Source: Labia minor (Eukaryota > Arthropoda > Insecta > Dermaptera > Spongiphoridae). From it: a stretch of DNA of 64,000 bases. The notes under the pieces were generated by a model. The model saw nothing but the letters and a program-made list of their open reading frames with translations. It did not search any database and was not told the DNA's origin. A program made the position numbers and the translations under genes. Each line of letters opens with the position of its first letter. Positions within the stretch are counted from its first letter, which is position 1. Positions 10,161 through 21,781 of the stretch are shown piece after piece. Location of the stretch: the NCBI GenBank assembly GCA_963082975.1, contig OY720348.1, positions 74,053,719 through 74,117,718 on the forward strand, read 5' to 3'.

Positions 10161-10853
10161 CGAGGGTCATTCAATAAGTAAATGACTATAGCTCATTTTT
10201 ACAAACTATAACATAACATAATACTTAATACTTAACAAAATAACCCACCTCCCACAGTTATGCACTTGTTCCATATATCCTGCAGCTTTCTAATTCCCTT
10301 TGCGAAAAATTATTTCGATTTACCCCGAAGCCACTTTTGCACCGCTTCCTTAACTTCCTCTTTGTTAGCAAATCTTTTTCCACATAGGGCATCTTTGAGT
10401 GGTCCAACAGGTAAAAATCAGATGGGGCGAGATTGGGACTGTAGGCAAAATGAGATAAAACCTCCCAACCCAATTTTTGAAGCTTATCACGGGTCAGCTG
10501 GGCTGTATGAAGGCTTGCGTTATCGTGCTGAAAAATGTGACTCCTTTTGACAAGAGTCCACGACGTTTGCTCCTGATAGCTGGCCTAACCGTGTGTTCTA
10601 GTATCACAGAGTAGTATTGGCTAATGATAGTTTGCTGATCATCAAGGCAACCGCAAACTTCCACTGGACGTCTACATCGGGGTTCATCACCTACACTTGT
10701 TCGGCCTCTTTTAAACCGATTAATCCACACAAAATGATAAAACAGCTTATCAGAGCCAAGGTTGCCAACTAACACCCTTGAAGCGATTGTACACATTCCT
10801 TGAATAATTTTAAAATTATAGAATTTGTCTCTTTTCTTATTGAATGACCCTCG
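10161..10853 (-). mobile_element. Deleted mariner element (family M2)
   Basis: Bounded by TA at 10159-10160 and 10854-10855. The perfect inverted ends are CGAGGGTCATTCAATAAG. At 693 bp it is about half the usual mariner length. Transposase remnants run on the minus strand across the whole interior and are described separately. The TIR differs from families M1 and M3, so this is an independent mariner lineage. Confidence 0.9.
10258..10830 (-). pseudogene. Mariner transposase pseudogene
   Basis: Minus-strand code in at least two frames. From the 5' side, a helix-turn-helix end (HFVWINRFKRGRTSVGDEPR) is followed by a jump into the late catalytic core (RSKRRGLLSKGVTFF, where intact relatives continue into HDNARPH). 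A frameshift near 10490 then leads to LGWEVLSH.AYSPNLAPSDF, which holds the third DD34D aspartate, and to the C-terminal helix. The first catalytic aspartate block (VDET) and the ARWVP linker are deleted, and the HDN block is scrambled. Not functional. Confidence 0.85.
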
Positions 10854-11613
10854 TATATATAACTCATAAAAAGTAAAAAGATTATAGATATTAGACTTTC
10901 TGTAATATCTACTTAATTTCAATAAGGTAGATTAATTGTTTTACCTATAGTAGGATTTTCCAAGCTAAGCATCTCGTGATCAAACCGCGTTAAATTTATC
11001 TTAATTTTCTGAAATTAATATTTTTAATTTTGATTATTTATTTATTGACCTTTTTAATTGAAAAAGCAAAAAGTAAGCATAGAAGAAAACTCTTAAATTT
11101 AAGATTGTTTCACACACTGCCCCTATTTAATTTTAAAATTTTTCACTTTTTTGTTTACAACAGTCATTTTTACTTTTTGATAGAATAATAAAAAGGTTGT
11201 AAAGTAACGAGAAAAACAAGTTATGATATAAATTGGAGACATAATGTTTAAAATTGAAATATGTATCTCCGGGGATTGTTATACTTTCCTCAAATAATAA
11301 GAAAAGTTCTTATTCCCGCTTGGAAACTATTCCTTAAACCTAAATCGCCAAGTTTTCTTCCCGAATGACTTACAATGACGCTTTGTTATTCAAATGAGAC
11401 AATTTTATGAGGAATATTTACCTAATAAAGATCTAATTATTAATCAATGATCAGTCCATTGTAATATGTTTATAAATTTTCATTGAACACCTCTATCAAT
11501 GTATACTTTTTGATCTCGATATATAAATATTATGTATAAACAAAGATAATGTATGGTTATAAAAATAATTAATAAATTTCCAAATCTCTCTCTCTCTCTC
11601 TATATATATATAT

Positions 11614-12004
11614 AAAATGTTAGAACATTGGTTAAGTTGGTAGGACATGTGTTGAATTTTTAAGATAGATTCATACCTGATTAGCCAACTACAACTGGCA
11701 GATGTGTAATAATTAATATTGTAATTTTAAGTGAATAATAACTATAAAAAACAATTTATAATAATGTTATTATTATAATTTTAAATTTTGATTTAGGTTA
11801 GGTTAGTATTAACTATAGACCGATTTCGTTTCTAAAAGGAAAATTTTATTAATTAAAAATTATATGATACAAAATAAAATAAATCAAATAACAACTCCAA
11901 ACCTTAACTAAAAGGAAATTGGTTGTAGTTGGCTAATCAGGTATGAATCTATCTTAAAGATTCAACACATGTCCTACCAACTTAACCAATGACCTAACAT
12001 TTTA
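11614..12004. mobile_element. Foldback/MITE with about 83-bp inverted ends
   Basis: Left arm 11614-11696 and right arm 11920-12004 are inverted copies (AAATGTTAG, TTGGTTAAGTTGGTAGGACA, TAGATTCATACCTGATTAGC) with a few differences near the tips. The roughly 220-bp centre is AT-rich and non-coding. TATATA lies on both sides and may be the target site, but the flanks are simple sequence. Superfamily not determined. Confidence 0.75.
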
Positions 12005-12496
12005 CATATATATTATATATATATATATTTTTTTTTTGAAAATTTATTAAAGATATAAATTGAAAAAAAAATTTAATTTTAGACAAAAATGTAATAAATA
12101 AAAAAATAACTTGGAAAATACTTAAATTGATTCAATTAGTTTTGTTAAATAATTTTGTCAATTCTTACTATTAGTTCAAACTCTCGATTTATATTATTTC
12201 TTTCTAATGTGTATACATTTTCAATCGATAATAAAATACTTTTTATTCATCCACTCGAGTTTAAATAAATTTTTTTAAACATTTAGTGGATGACACTTGA
12301 TGTTAACACAGTTTATTCCAATATTAATTCATTAATTAATTTAATGAATTAATATAAATTTTATATATGATAAAAAATCTTCTAATATAAGATATTTAGC
12401 ATGATATAATAAGATATATGGTTTTGCAATGACTTCGTTGATAGTGCTTTGGCTTAGAAATTTCGTTGAAGTATCTATCTATGTGTCTCTGTGGCT

Positions 12497-12855
12497 CTAC
12501 GGAACTTGAAGGCTCTTGGCCGCAGCAAGCCCACCTCTCCAAGTATTCCTATTCTGAGCTACAATCCTCCAATCACTCTCCTCTCCAATCTCTCTCACGT
12601 CCTTTTCTACAATGATCAACCACCGAGTCCTTGGTCTTCCAAGCGGGCGTTTCCCACTCGGTCTCCCCATCAATATATTTTTTGCCATTCTTTCCTCCCC
12701 ATTCTAGCCACATGTCCTGCCCACCGCAGCCTTCTCGATTTTATAATTCTAACTATATCTGGAGATGCATCGACGTCATGCAATTCCTCGTTATGCAGTC
12801 TCCGCCATTCCCCGGTGACCTCATTTTTCTTTGCTTCGCAAAATCCTGTTCTCAA
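12497..12855 (-). pseudogene. LINE reverse-transcriptase C-terminus remnant
   Basis: Two overlapping minus-strand frames joined by a frameshift near 12680. The first gives TGEWRRLHNEELHD... then IIKSRRLRWAGHVARMG. The second gives GKRPLGRPRTRW then VREIG...AQNRNTWRGG and GLAAAKSLQVP. These are hallmark motifs of the region after the reverse-transcriptase domain in a very common arthropod non-LTR family. Only about 120 residues of a protein near 1000 remain, so this is a 5'-truncated, frame-broken insertion. Clade not certain (RTE/Jockey-like). The shadow frames on the plus strand are spurious. Confidence 0.85.
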
Positions 12856-13139
12856 CTACTCTAAATCTACTCTCGTCACCTAAGGTCATAGACCATGCCT
12901 CACACGCCTATAATACAACCGGTAAAATAATTGTTTTATATATTTTAATTTTTATCCCCTTTGATAATAATTTTGACGCGATAAGCCGTTGAAGTATACA
13001 ATTTCTTTATTTGATTTTCAAATAGTTTTAAGCAGAAATTGATTTTATTTTTATTTTTTCTATTACTTGTTTCTAATCTTTGGATTTTATAAGCATTGCT
13101 ATCTACTTTCCATCTGTATCGATATATCTATCTATCAAT

Positions 13140-13610
13140 GGGTAAATACGGTGACTTCATACCGTCTCTCACTTTTCATCTATTAAATCAGCTCCATTTT
13201 ATCGTTTGAAATGCCTGGCTTTAAACAGGGTAAAATCGAAGCCTAGTTATGATGGAGGCTTTGGTACTCGGCCAGTACAACATCACCACCACGGAAATAA
13301 CTTTTCAGCCGTTTTAAAGTTCCTTTGAGCTCAAAGGTTTGTTGGTAATAGTAAAGGATCTAATAACATTGGTGTTCAAGTGAGTTTTCGGAAAAGGAAG
13401 GGTGAGAGGAAAGGATGGGGGTTGGAACCTTTAAGTCTATCTTTCCTTCATTCATGTCTAGGAAGGAGTGTAAGGACCAGGTTATGCGTTCATGTTGATA
13501 AGCACTTTTCTTCATTACCGATTAGGAAAGGGGTTTTCGATGTTAGACTTGTTTTTTTTAAACTTCAGAGTAGTATAGTATGAAAGCAAAGGAAACAAGT
13601 CAGTGACGGA
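13140..13610. other. Moderately complex unique DNA
   Basis: More balanced composition than its surroundings, with no repeat match inside the window. The plus frame at 13380-13583 shows no family signature. Nothing assignable. Confidence 0.35.
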
Positions 13611-13753
13611 GAGGGATGAAAAAAATAGAGACAAAAAATATCCATAAAAGAGCGCGATTTTGTTGCTCCTCTTAAGTTTTTTTCTTTTATATTTTCTTAT
13701 AATGGGTTTGCAAAAATATATTATATGGCCTAACAGTAAGTCAGAACATAAAA

Positions 13754-13870
13754 TAAGCTGGAGTGTCTCCACATGACTATCTCGCAAATTGGAATTGGAT
13801 TAATTAACATATATTATATTTAAATTAAATTTAATTAATAATATTTATTAAACCACTGACGAGATAGTAA
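13754..13870 (+). mobile_element. Family A element reduced to its two ends
   Basis: The head is GCTGGAGTGTCTCCACATGA followed by CTATCTCGCAAATTGGAATT, as in full family-A copies, and about 100 bp of head are kept. Then, right after the TTATTAAACCA block, the sequence jumps to the 3' terminus GACGAGATAGTAA. About 450 bp of body, core and microsatellite are missing. Both subterminal motifs are present. Confidence 0.75.
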
Positions 13871-14195
13871 TAAGGCAGAAGATTTAGAACATTTCACAAT
13901 AAAATTAACAGGTTTTTCAATTTGAATCTAAAAATATAAAATATTTAAGGATTCAAACATTTTATTTAATTTTAGATTCAATTTAGAAATTATTAAAGAA
14001 TGATTGACGAATCATTTAAAAATAAATAAATAAAATATAATTAAATTTAAATGAAAGTAATTATTTATAAAAATATATAATTTATCTTAACAATGTTGTA
14101 AAAATTCATATCTATTTTTGTATAATTTCTATCGCTAAATCTATACCACTTTATTTATGGTATATATGGATTGCAGCTATAGATATATAGGTATA

Positions 14196-14635
14196 CGAGG
14201 GTGGGGTGAAAAATTTCCGGCCTGACCAAGAAAATCGATCTTTTTAAATTTTTTTTTGCTTTATTTTCAACATTCAAGATAGCTGAGACCTGTACGATGT
14301 CAGCTGAACGTGTGCAAAATATTTTGCACAACCCTTTGAATATGGAAAGCTGTGTGCAACGTGGATGCCGCGTTTGCTAAGGTTAGACCCAAAACTGCTT
14401 CGACAAACCATTTCTACCGACACTTTGGTGCTGTAGGCGTAATCCAAACGAATTTTTGCGTCGATTCATAACTGTTGATGAGACATAAATTAAATTAAAT
14501 CAAATTTAATTAATTAATTAGAGCACCGTTATGAGAAATGGATCAGTGTTGATGGAGATTATGTTGAAAAATATAGCAAATAATTAAAAACATCGTTTTT
14601 CTTGGTCAGGCCGAAAACTTTTCACCCGACCCTCG
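14196..14635 (+). mobile_element. Internally deleted mariner element (family M1, copy 2)
   Basis: Bounded by TA (14194-14195 and 14636-14637), ends CGAGGGTGGGGTGAAAAATT and inverted. Inside, RNPNEFLRRFITVDET is readable in one frame at about 14431-14482, clearer than in copy 1. This is the mariner block with the first catalytic aspartate. An upstream stretch (MSAERVQNIL) is the helix-turn-helix part. Everything between and after is deleted. Confidence 0.9.
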
Positions 14636-14775
14636 TATACTCTCTCTTTAACTTTAATTTAATTTTTTAAAAAAACTGAAAATTCTCCTATCTAGCTATG
14701 TTTAATTATTTATTTTTAATTAATTTAATTTTCGTTGGATTGACAACATTTATTTGAATATTAAATTATTAAACT

Positions 14776-14830
14776 TGGCGAGGTTCGAACCCTTCTCTTT
14801 AAGTTTGGTTCAGGAATATAACAATGAAGT
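14776..14830 (-). repeat. tRNA-like B-box fragment
   Basis: On the minus strand GGGTTCGAACCTCGCC is a near-perfect internal promoter B-box with T-arm pairing. I find no convincing A-box at the right distance, so this is a relic of a tRNA-derived repeat rather than a tRNA gene. Confidence 0.35.
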
Positions 14831-15106
14831 CACGTTATGAAATGAAATTCATGAATTGGAACAAAACGTATTCCAATAATTTAAGCTTAATAGATTGATT
14901 TTATTTTATTAGGATATTAGTAAATGCAATTCATTTATTTATATACATCATTTATTTCTATTCCAAGTTTACTCTTTCCAATAATCTAAGTATCATATAA
15001 AATTTATTTCCAATGCTTCTCATTCGGTGTTTTCTGATTATTAAAATCCGTTCTTTCCTATGTTATTATCACAATTATTAATTATAATAAAATAATTTAA
15101 TATAAT

Positions 15107-15242
15107 TAAGGTGATCATTTTTTGAAAACCTCAAATCAGGATAGATATCAAAAAAGAGGTCAGTTAGGAGGACACTTACAAAAGGAGAACAGAGCTTACA
15201 AATGGAGGACTGTCCTCCCTAAAGGAGGACGGTGGTCACCTT
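15107..15242. mobile_element. Small TIR element with 8-bp target duplication
   Basis: Ends are AAGGTGATCA and TGGTCACCTT. AATATAAT occurs directly on both sides (15099-15106 and 15243-15250). Inside is a perfect hairpin GGAGGAC-T-GTCCTCC and a second GGAGGAC. The 8-bp duplication suggests hAT or a related superfamily; 136 bp and non-coding. Confidence 0.6.
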
Positions 15243-16454
15243 AATATAATATAACTATAAATAATAAAATATTATGATTTTTCATTTTTTTTTATGATAA
15301 GATTTAGGAAGACAATTTCACTGGTCCTTTATACTATAATAGTATTATAGTTTCGTGTAATTTATTTATTCTAGTCTAGTAGTCTCTTTTACATAATTAA
15401 TCCTCAAATACTAGGTTGAATATTTATTGAATTTATTTTATAAAGCGACCAAGAACTTTGGTATTCAGTAGTACCAAAATTTTCAATTTCTATTTGTAAT
15501 TATCGATTATTAAATAGAAGTTGGTGAATAATGCATAAAAATAAAAACCAATTAGGAATTACATTCCAGCATTGACCATGAAACGAACGAGTTAATTATG
15601 TTTCTCGTACGGTCTCTCAATGTTGGCGTAATTTTTTTTCTAACTACAATCTCGTCGCTCTGATTTATTCATTTTATGAAAGAGCCGGGATTCCCAGTAA
15701 TTGGTAAATATTTTTCGCCGAATAGAGAGAGAGGGAGATGAAGACAGATTTTCCAATAATGAAATTCTCATCGAAATGGTTATGGAATTTCCAATTGCCT
15801 TTCTCTCTTCTCATCAAGACTATAGTCTATTATACTCATTCGGCCGAAATAAATTTTTGGACCACTTCAAATTAAATAGATATTGGATAGAAGAAGAAAT
15901 ACATCAAATTTACCGAATTAAGTTATAAAATTAATTTTTACTTAAAAATAACATAAAAAATATGAGAATAATAATAATATAGGATTTGGATTGAATTTGT
16001 GGACCTTAAAACTGTATCTCCACTTTAATTTTTATTGAATTGAAATAAATTAATTCTTATTAAAATGCTTAGAATTTACCTGAATAATTTATTCGTATAA
16101 TATCAGCAATTGAGTTTCAATGAAAGAATTACCTGCAACAAAAAAAAACAAAACACGAATTTACTATTAGTTCTTCCAAAGGGGAACGGATAGATTTTGT
16201 GGAGATCAGATCCGCATGTGGGTTCATGATTTCTCCACTCACTCTCCGAAAAATCATTTTACTTTCTTTACTTTCTTTACTTTCTACTTTGTTCTTAAGT
16301 TAATTCTCTTAGAATTCCATGAATGAAAATAGACAAGCCGCTAAATTTCAATGAAACAATTTATGTTGAATAAGATATTCTTAAATTATCATTTTAAATG
16401 AATATTTTAATATCATTTTAAATGAATGAATGAATGAAAATTCAAATTTTATAT
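15243..16454. other. AT-rich unique DNA
   Basis: No gene recognised. The frame at 15701-15928 has no family features. A short stretch at 16160-16260 is less AT-rich. An (ACTTT)n-like run lies near 16260-16290. Confidence 0.4.
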
Positions 16455-16966
16455 ATAGTTTTTTATATATGTTTATTTATGCAGAAAAAAATAATTGACA
16501 TAATTATTAATTTAATAAAATACAATTTAATAATAAAATTTAATTTAATAAAATTAATTTAATAAAATATTAAAATAATAAAAATTAATAAATTTGTAAA
16601 AAAATATATAATACTTAAAAAAAAAATTGTGCCTTTGCGAGTTTCGAACTGAGGGTGCAAAGTCATAATAAGACGCGCTAGCTCGTTTAGCCAGGAACCA
16701 GTCTTGTTTGCAAGTCTCCTATAAGGGTTTATATAGAAATCAAATTATCGCCACCAGCGCCTCTATGATCTAGTATAGTAACTAAACAATTTTTAATTAA
16801 TTAACACCCCCTGGACACACCTTACCAATTAGCGGTTTTATAAAAGAAGTCTGACATGCCCTGAGACCTACTGAATATGAATAAAAAATTTCATAAGAAT
16901 CGGTCCAGCCGTTTCGAAGGAGTATCATTTCAAAGTTTTGTGACACGAGAATTTTATATATAAGAT
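16455..16966 (+). repeat. Family D interspersed repeat, copy 1, with antisense tRNA-like segment
   Basis: About 510 bp shared with 24847-25386. Order: AT-rich lead, antisense tRNA-like segment (16632-16705), then GCCACCAGCGCCTCTATGAT, CACCCCCTGGACACACCTTA, the core TTTCATAAGAATCGGTCCAG and the end CACGAGAATTTTATATATAA. On the minus strand the tRNA-like part has an A-box (TGGCTAAACGAGCTAGCGC) and a B-box (AGTTCGAAACTC) at tRNA-like spacing. Similar ends occur in many arthropod repeats. Whether this is a retroposon or a non-autonomous DNA element is undecided. Confidence 0.7.
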
Positions 16967-19080
16967 ATATATTAAAACTATGGGAATGATTTTAAAAGGA
17001 AAAAATATATCATATCAGAAGTCAAAAAATTGGAACCTTTTATTATATATATTAGATTGATTAATAAAACTCAGGCACCTTGAACAAGTTAGCAATGAAT
17101 ATAATTAACAAGAATTTACTAATTATAATTTCAAAATTAATTTAATTTCAAAGAGATTTATTTATTTAATATCACCCACACACACACACACACAATAACC
17201 CTTATTCTTTTCTCTAAATGAAACAGTTGTTGTTGTTGTTGTTGTTATTGTTGTTTATTTAAATGTCAAAAAACTAGAAACTAAAAGTTAAAATTGGGGA
17301 TATTGATTTTCAGTGAATAACATGCCATTTCATTTTCTTAATGGTTTGAAAACTTGTTGCAAAAGGTTGAACACTCGAATGATTCATTTTCTGAAATTTT
17401 CCATGAATTCATGATTATAATGAAACTCTCTTGTTTTCCGAAAAATGGCCAGGTTTATAAAGAAACTTTTGTTAAAATATGTTTTCATCTTTTTTTTTAT
17501 TTTGGTTCAAATAAGATAATTTCTATTTTCTATTATTCAAGTAATATTTGTTGTCATCTGGCTTTAATGTAGGCAGTTGTAATTTGAACATTCTTACAGG
17601 ATGAGTGGGAGAAAATAGGGAACATGCGGTTATTTTGCAGTCGTTATCTAACCTCGATTTAATTACCACGTGGATCATAAAGAATCACCCTGTTTTCTAC
17701 TTTAGTTTGCTAATTAAATTATCATAGGACATTATATATGGATGAAGTAATAGGAATAGTTGGTCATCATAGAGAGAGAGCGGACACCAAAACAAAACAA
17801 ATCCATCATCTAAAAATATCATAATAATAGTAATAATAAATAATCATCAACAGAAAATTATACTATGCAAATATAATTTTATTAATATTCGTATTTTTTT
17901 TATATAATATATATTTTACACCAATTTACCAGGATCTTGAAATATTTCGAAATTAAATTCTATTTAAAAAGTAATTATGAATAAAATTACATAATTACAT
18001 AATTTCTAGATACAGATATTTCGGGGTAAAGGTAGGGAGTTGCTTCTATAATGAAATATATATAATAGCAATATAGTGCCCGAAAATTTTTAACACGAAG
18101 AAAAATAAACCTTTTTAGATTTTCACTAAAAGTTTATCTTTGTCGCTAGCAGTGCTTTTTCGGTCAATCGTTTTATCTGTCGCACCTCACTATCCTATGT
18201 CATGTATAATATATGTAATGTAATGACGTTTTATTTTTATTGCCTTTGATGTATTTCGACTCAAAAGATTATGGCTTTTTTACCCCGTAATTTTTTGTTC
18301 TTGATTTCAACGTCCAGTGTTTTAATTTTTTTTTTTGTTAATGATATTCTCTGAAATTTTATCTTTTGTAGTACTTGAGAAATAGACAAATAGACAGGCC
18401 TGTAAAATTTAGATCAGAAATAAACAACGTTTAAACAGCAAACATGTCAACAGTTATGACCGTTAAGTTTAAATTTTATATATATATATAATGAATAAAA
18501 TAATAGTATTTAAATTTATTATATATTTACTTTTTATTTAGAAAGAGAGAGTGAGAGAGAGAAAAAGAAAGAGAGAGATTTGCCGAAAATAATTTAATTC
18601 AATTTTTTCCCCAGATATATTCTTTTGATGAAAAATTCTTTGTATTTATTTCTATCTGAAAATAATTGACGTCTTTGTATGTAAATAATTTGAAAAGGGA
18701 TGACAGCAAACAACATACAGCCACCATTGTCCTTTGTGGTTCACCTCTCATCGTCAATCATAAAAATTTCATTGCCATTAATAAAGCAGGGGGAAACAAA
18801 CATAAAGATATTTCCATTCCCATCGATTCTGGAATAACTAGCTAAATAGGTGTTCTCTTATTTTTAACGAAATACCTATTAATTGATAATATTTGGGAGT
18901 TAAAAGAAATTCATTGAATTTGAAAATTGGGCGAGACAGTTAGTTATAATAATAATTATTAGTAATAATTTATATTAGTTAGTTAGTTACTTATTATACA
19001 CGCAAAAATTGTATATATATATATATTTATATTTTTGAAATTCACACCATAGACAAAGAAAAATCGATCTTAACTGAAAA
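16967..19080. other. AT-rich DNA with microsatellites; no gene recognised
   Basis: Contains (CA)n at 17176-17193, (TTG)n at 17228-17255 and a (GA)-rich run at 18541-18580. The frame 17354-17572 is AT-driven. The block at 18690-18870 is more complex and discussed under findings. Confidence 0.4.
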
Positions 19081-19597
19081 TTAGCTGGAGTGTCTCCACT
19101 CGACGATCTCGCAATTTGAATTGGACTAAATAACATAATATATTATATTTTAATTAAATTTAATTAATTATAAATTAAAATTAATAAATAATATTTATTA
19201 AACCAGCGCATGTTTGGCTCTTAGTTGATGTCACCACGTCACGTGTTGACGCGTGAGATTAGAAAGTGTTAAAAAATTAATTCCGGTACTTTCAGCCATT
19301 CAATCTAGCTGAAATTCTATATATAACAGTTTTATACAATTTTTAATCATGTGTAAAATTATCAAACATATATCTTTATCTTTACGGTCACTTAGAGGAA
19401 AATAAAATCAAAACGTTGTAGGTAATGACCCTCTTCCGGTTGAGCTACATTTCTCAAAAGTTGAGAGAAAACTACGAATTTTGATTAATGCTCATGTACC
19501 AAATTTCATGATTCTAGCTCAAACCGTTTTTGCAAAATCTTGTCTACATACTTACATACATACATAAACACACACACGGAGACAGTAAAAATGATCT
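19081..19597 (+). mobile_element. Family A element, 3'-truncated copy (Helentron-like, proposed)
   Basis: Starts TTAGCTGGAGTGTCTCCACT. The 5' hairpin (TGGAG-TGT-CTCCA) and the subterminal motif are present, the latter as ACGATCTCGC with one change. The body includes the CACGTCACGTGTTGACGCGT block, the CTTCCGGTTGAGCTACATTT and CCAAATTTCATGATTCTAGC core and an ACATACATAC/ACAC microsatellite. The 3' hairpin and terminal motif are missing. No coding potential. Confidence 0.75.
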
Positions 19598-20613
19598 TTG
19601 TTAGTTTTTTCTTAATTTAAAATAGGAATATTAATAATAAAAAAATTACACGCTTGAAAAATGAGCGCTTCCTTAAATAGAAAATATGATAAATAACATT
19701 AAATTAAATTAAAAATATTTATTTTAATAATATATATTATATGTTATATCCACATGTCATACTTTTTTGTCCTTCAGTGCATTAATACGTACTTTTAAGG
19801 GTTGTATGTTTTATGACTATTATTTTTTTAATTTATGTTCTTTTACATTATTTGAAATTGTTCCCTATATTTTAGTCTCGTTTATTTTAAATAATAATAT
19901 TAATCTTAAATATTCATAGTTCATAAGAATAATGTTTTTAAAGTACCGAGCTACTTAAAATACTTAAAATATTTATTGATTATTTTGTTGAAATTCCTCG
20001 TCATCAATATTGGAAAATAAAGTCCATAATATTTATCTAAAAACAAATCCATTTTTTTTTTATTTATTTTCGAATAGGAAAAAAATGATTACTTTAATAA
20101 ATAATATTCAATACACTTAGGAATTCCAATTAATTAATTTAGAACAATAATAATTGATTGAATTTTGGACCTAATCCCTATAGAAAAAAATAATACTATA
20201 AAAGGTATCAACAATGTCGTTTTCATGGCTTAAGCAGTTGCTACTTAAATTCCAAGTGCTACCACAATAAATGAATTGTTCTTCACTGTTTTAAATAATG
20301 AAAAAATGACCAACCCAATAATCCGCCTTTTTCCATGGTTTGAGTCTCATTACCAAATCTCATTGGAATGGAATCGTTGAAGGTAGAGGGTAATTTTTCC
20401 CGGATTTTTTTCGTTTCCAGGAAACGAGAAATTTAAAAATACATTTCCCGGGATTCCCGGGAATCCCGGGAAATCTTAAAAAGTACTAAATTTGAGGAGG
20501 AAATTGTAAAAATTTTACTAAAAAGTTAAATAAATGTAGTTTTTGCAAAAAAATAAAATAAATTTAATTCAAAAAAAATTTGTTTTTCTTATTTGGTTTT
20601 TCTTTACTGTATA

Positions 20614-21179
20614 CGAGGTAGGGTCAAAAAGTTCGCGGAATTGGTTATTAAAAATTTATTAAAAATATTTATAACATTCTTACATTATTTCCCTTCAAAA
20701 TACTCTCCTCCTGCATCTACACATTTATTCCACCGTTCATATAATTGTTGGAAACACTCTTGAAAGCCGTTTTTTGAAAGTTCCTTCAGCCGCTCCGTCG
20801 CATTTTCAATCACCTCTGACTGTTGTGCGACCGTCGCGAAAACGCTTATGCCACTCGTAAACTGCTGTTTTCTTCATCGCAGAATTTCCGTATGCTTTTT
20901 TTAGCATCTCAAGAGTCTCCGAGGGTGATTTCTCCAGCAACACACAGAATTTAATATTGCCACGCTGCTCTAATGACGACATTGCACAATCCGACGAAAG
21001 AAAGAAACTACGATCTACAATATTAAACACCGAACGCACGGAACCAACTACAACTGCCTGCTAACCTCAAAAGCACATTCACTACCAGTTATGCCAACCT
21101 CACAAACAAAAATTTCCCTTTCAGCTAAGAAATACTTGACTATAAGCGACCATTCCGCGAACATTTTGACCCTACCTCG
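20614..21179 (-). mobile_element. Internally deleted mariner element (family M3)
   Basis: TA target (20612-20613 and 21180-21181) and inverted ends CGAGGTAGGGTCAAAA...GTTCGCGGAAT. At 566 bp it keeps the beginning and end of the transposase gene on the minus strand and lacks the middle. It is nested in the hAT-like element. Confidence 0.92.
20690..21039 (-). pseudogene. Mariner transposase pseudogene, ends only
   Basis: The N-terminal part reads MSSLEQRGNIKFCVLLEKSP, then ETLEMLKKAYGNSAM and VYEWHKRFRDGRTTV, the first helix-turn-helix and WHKRF motif of mariner transposases. The true start is probably the internal methionine about 19 codons into the open frame. After RGD the frame stops and the gene resumes in another phase as LKELSKNGFQECFQQLYERW then ...VDAGGEYFEGK, the usual C-terminus. 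The linker and all three catalytic aspartates are gone, so only about 95 of roughly 345 residues remain. Confidence 0.88.
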
Positions 21180-21781
21180 TATATCTAAAAAGATGGAAAA
21201 CTGATACTCTGAGCCTGTGATTTGGAAGTTTTTGCTATTTTTTTTATCACCACCAAAAAAGGTGGACTGAAATATGATAGAGAATGTTTCTATATATATA
21301 TCTTGAATAAATAAATAATAATATTTATTTATTTATCGAAAAATATACTTATGTCTTTACCTTACTCGCTCTCTACGACAGCTTATTTATATTAATTTAA
21401 GTTAAGGGGCAGGAGTTGGAGAGGGGTTAATTTGAAGGGTGTAAGGAGAATTAATCTCTTTCCAAATGGTCAAGTGCAATTGTGTATTTTATGATTGTTA
21501 CCTGTTCATGAACCATTTTATATAGAACCCTGATCAAGGGGTCAGATATGGCAATTAAAACAGACCCAAGCTTGTGAAATTGAATTTTAAGTCTAAAAGT
21601 TGATTGACAGTTATAACTTATGCCAATTTCTATTACACGTGCAGATATATAACTAAAAGTTAAATACAAAATAATTTGGCAATGGCAACTGCCGTTTGCC
21701 AGAGTTCACTGTAAAAAAAATCATAAAATAGAAAAATTAAAGGGAGAGAAAGAAAGAAATAGGAAAAACAAATTATAAATA

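Noticed and set aside
10494-10922. 142-codon minus-strand frame as an intact gene
   Set aside because: Its second half is mariner transposase with the first catalytic aspartate block deleted, and its start lies outside the element, so the frame is a fusion of flank and pseudogene.
12491-12883. 130-codon plus-strand frame
   Set aside because: It is the antisense shadow of a LINE Pol remnant, whose minus-strand motifs are unmistakable.
16632-16705. Functional tRNA gene
   Set aside because: A- and B-boxes are present but no full cloverleaf or acceptor stem. The segment is shared with another repeat copy at 25045, so it is repeat-derived.
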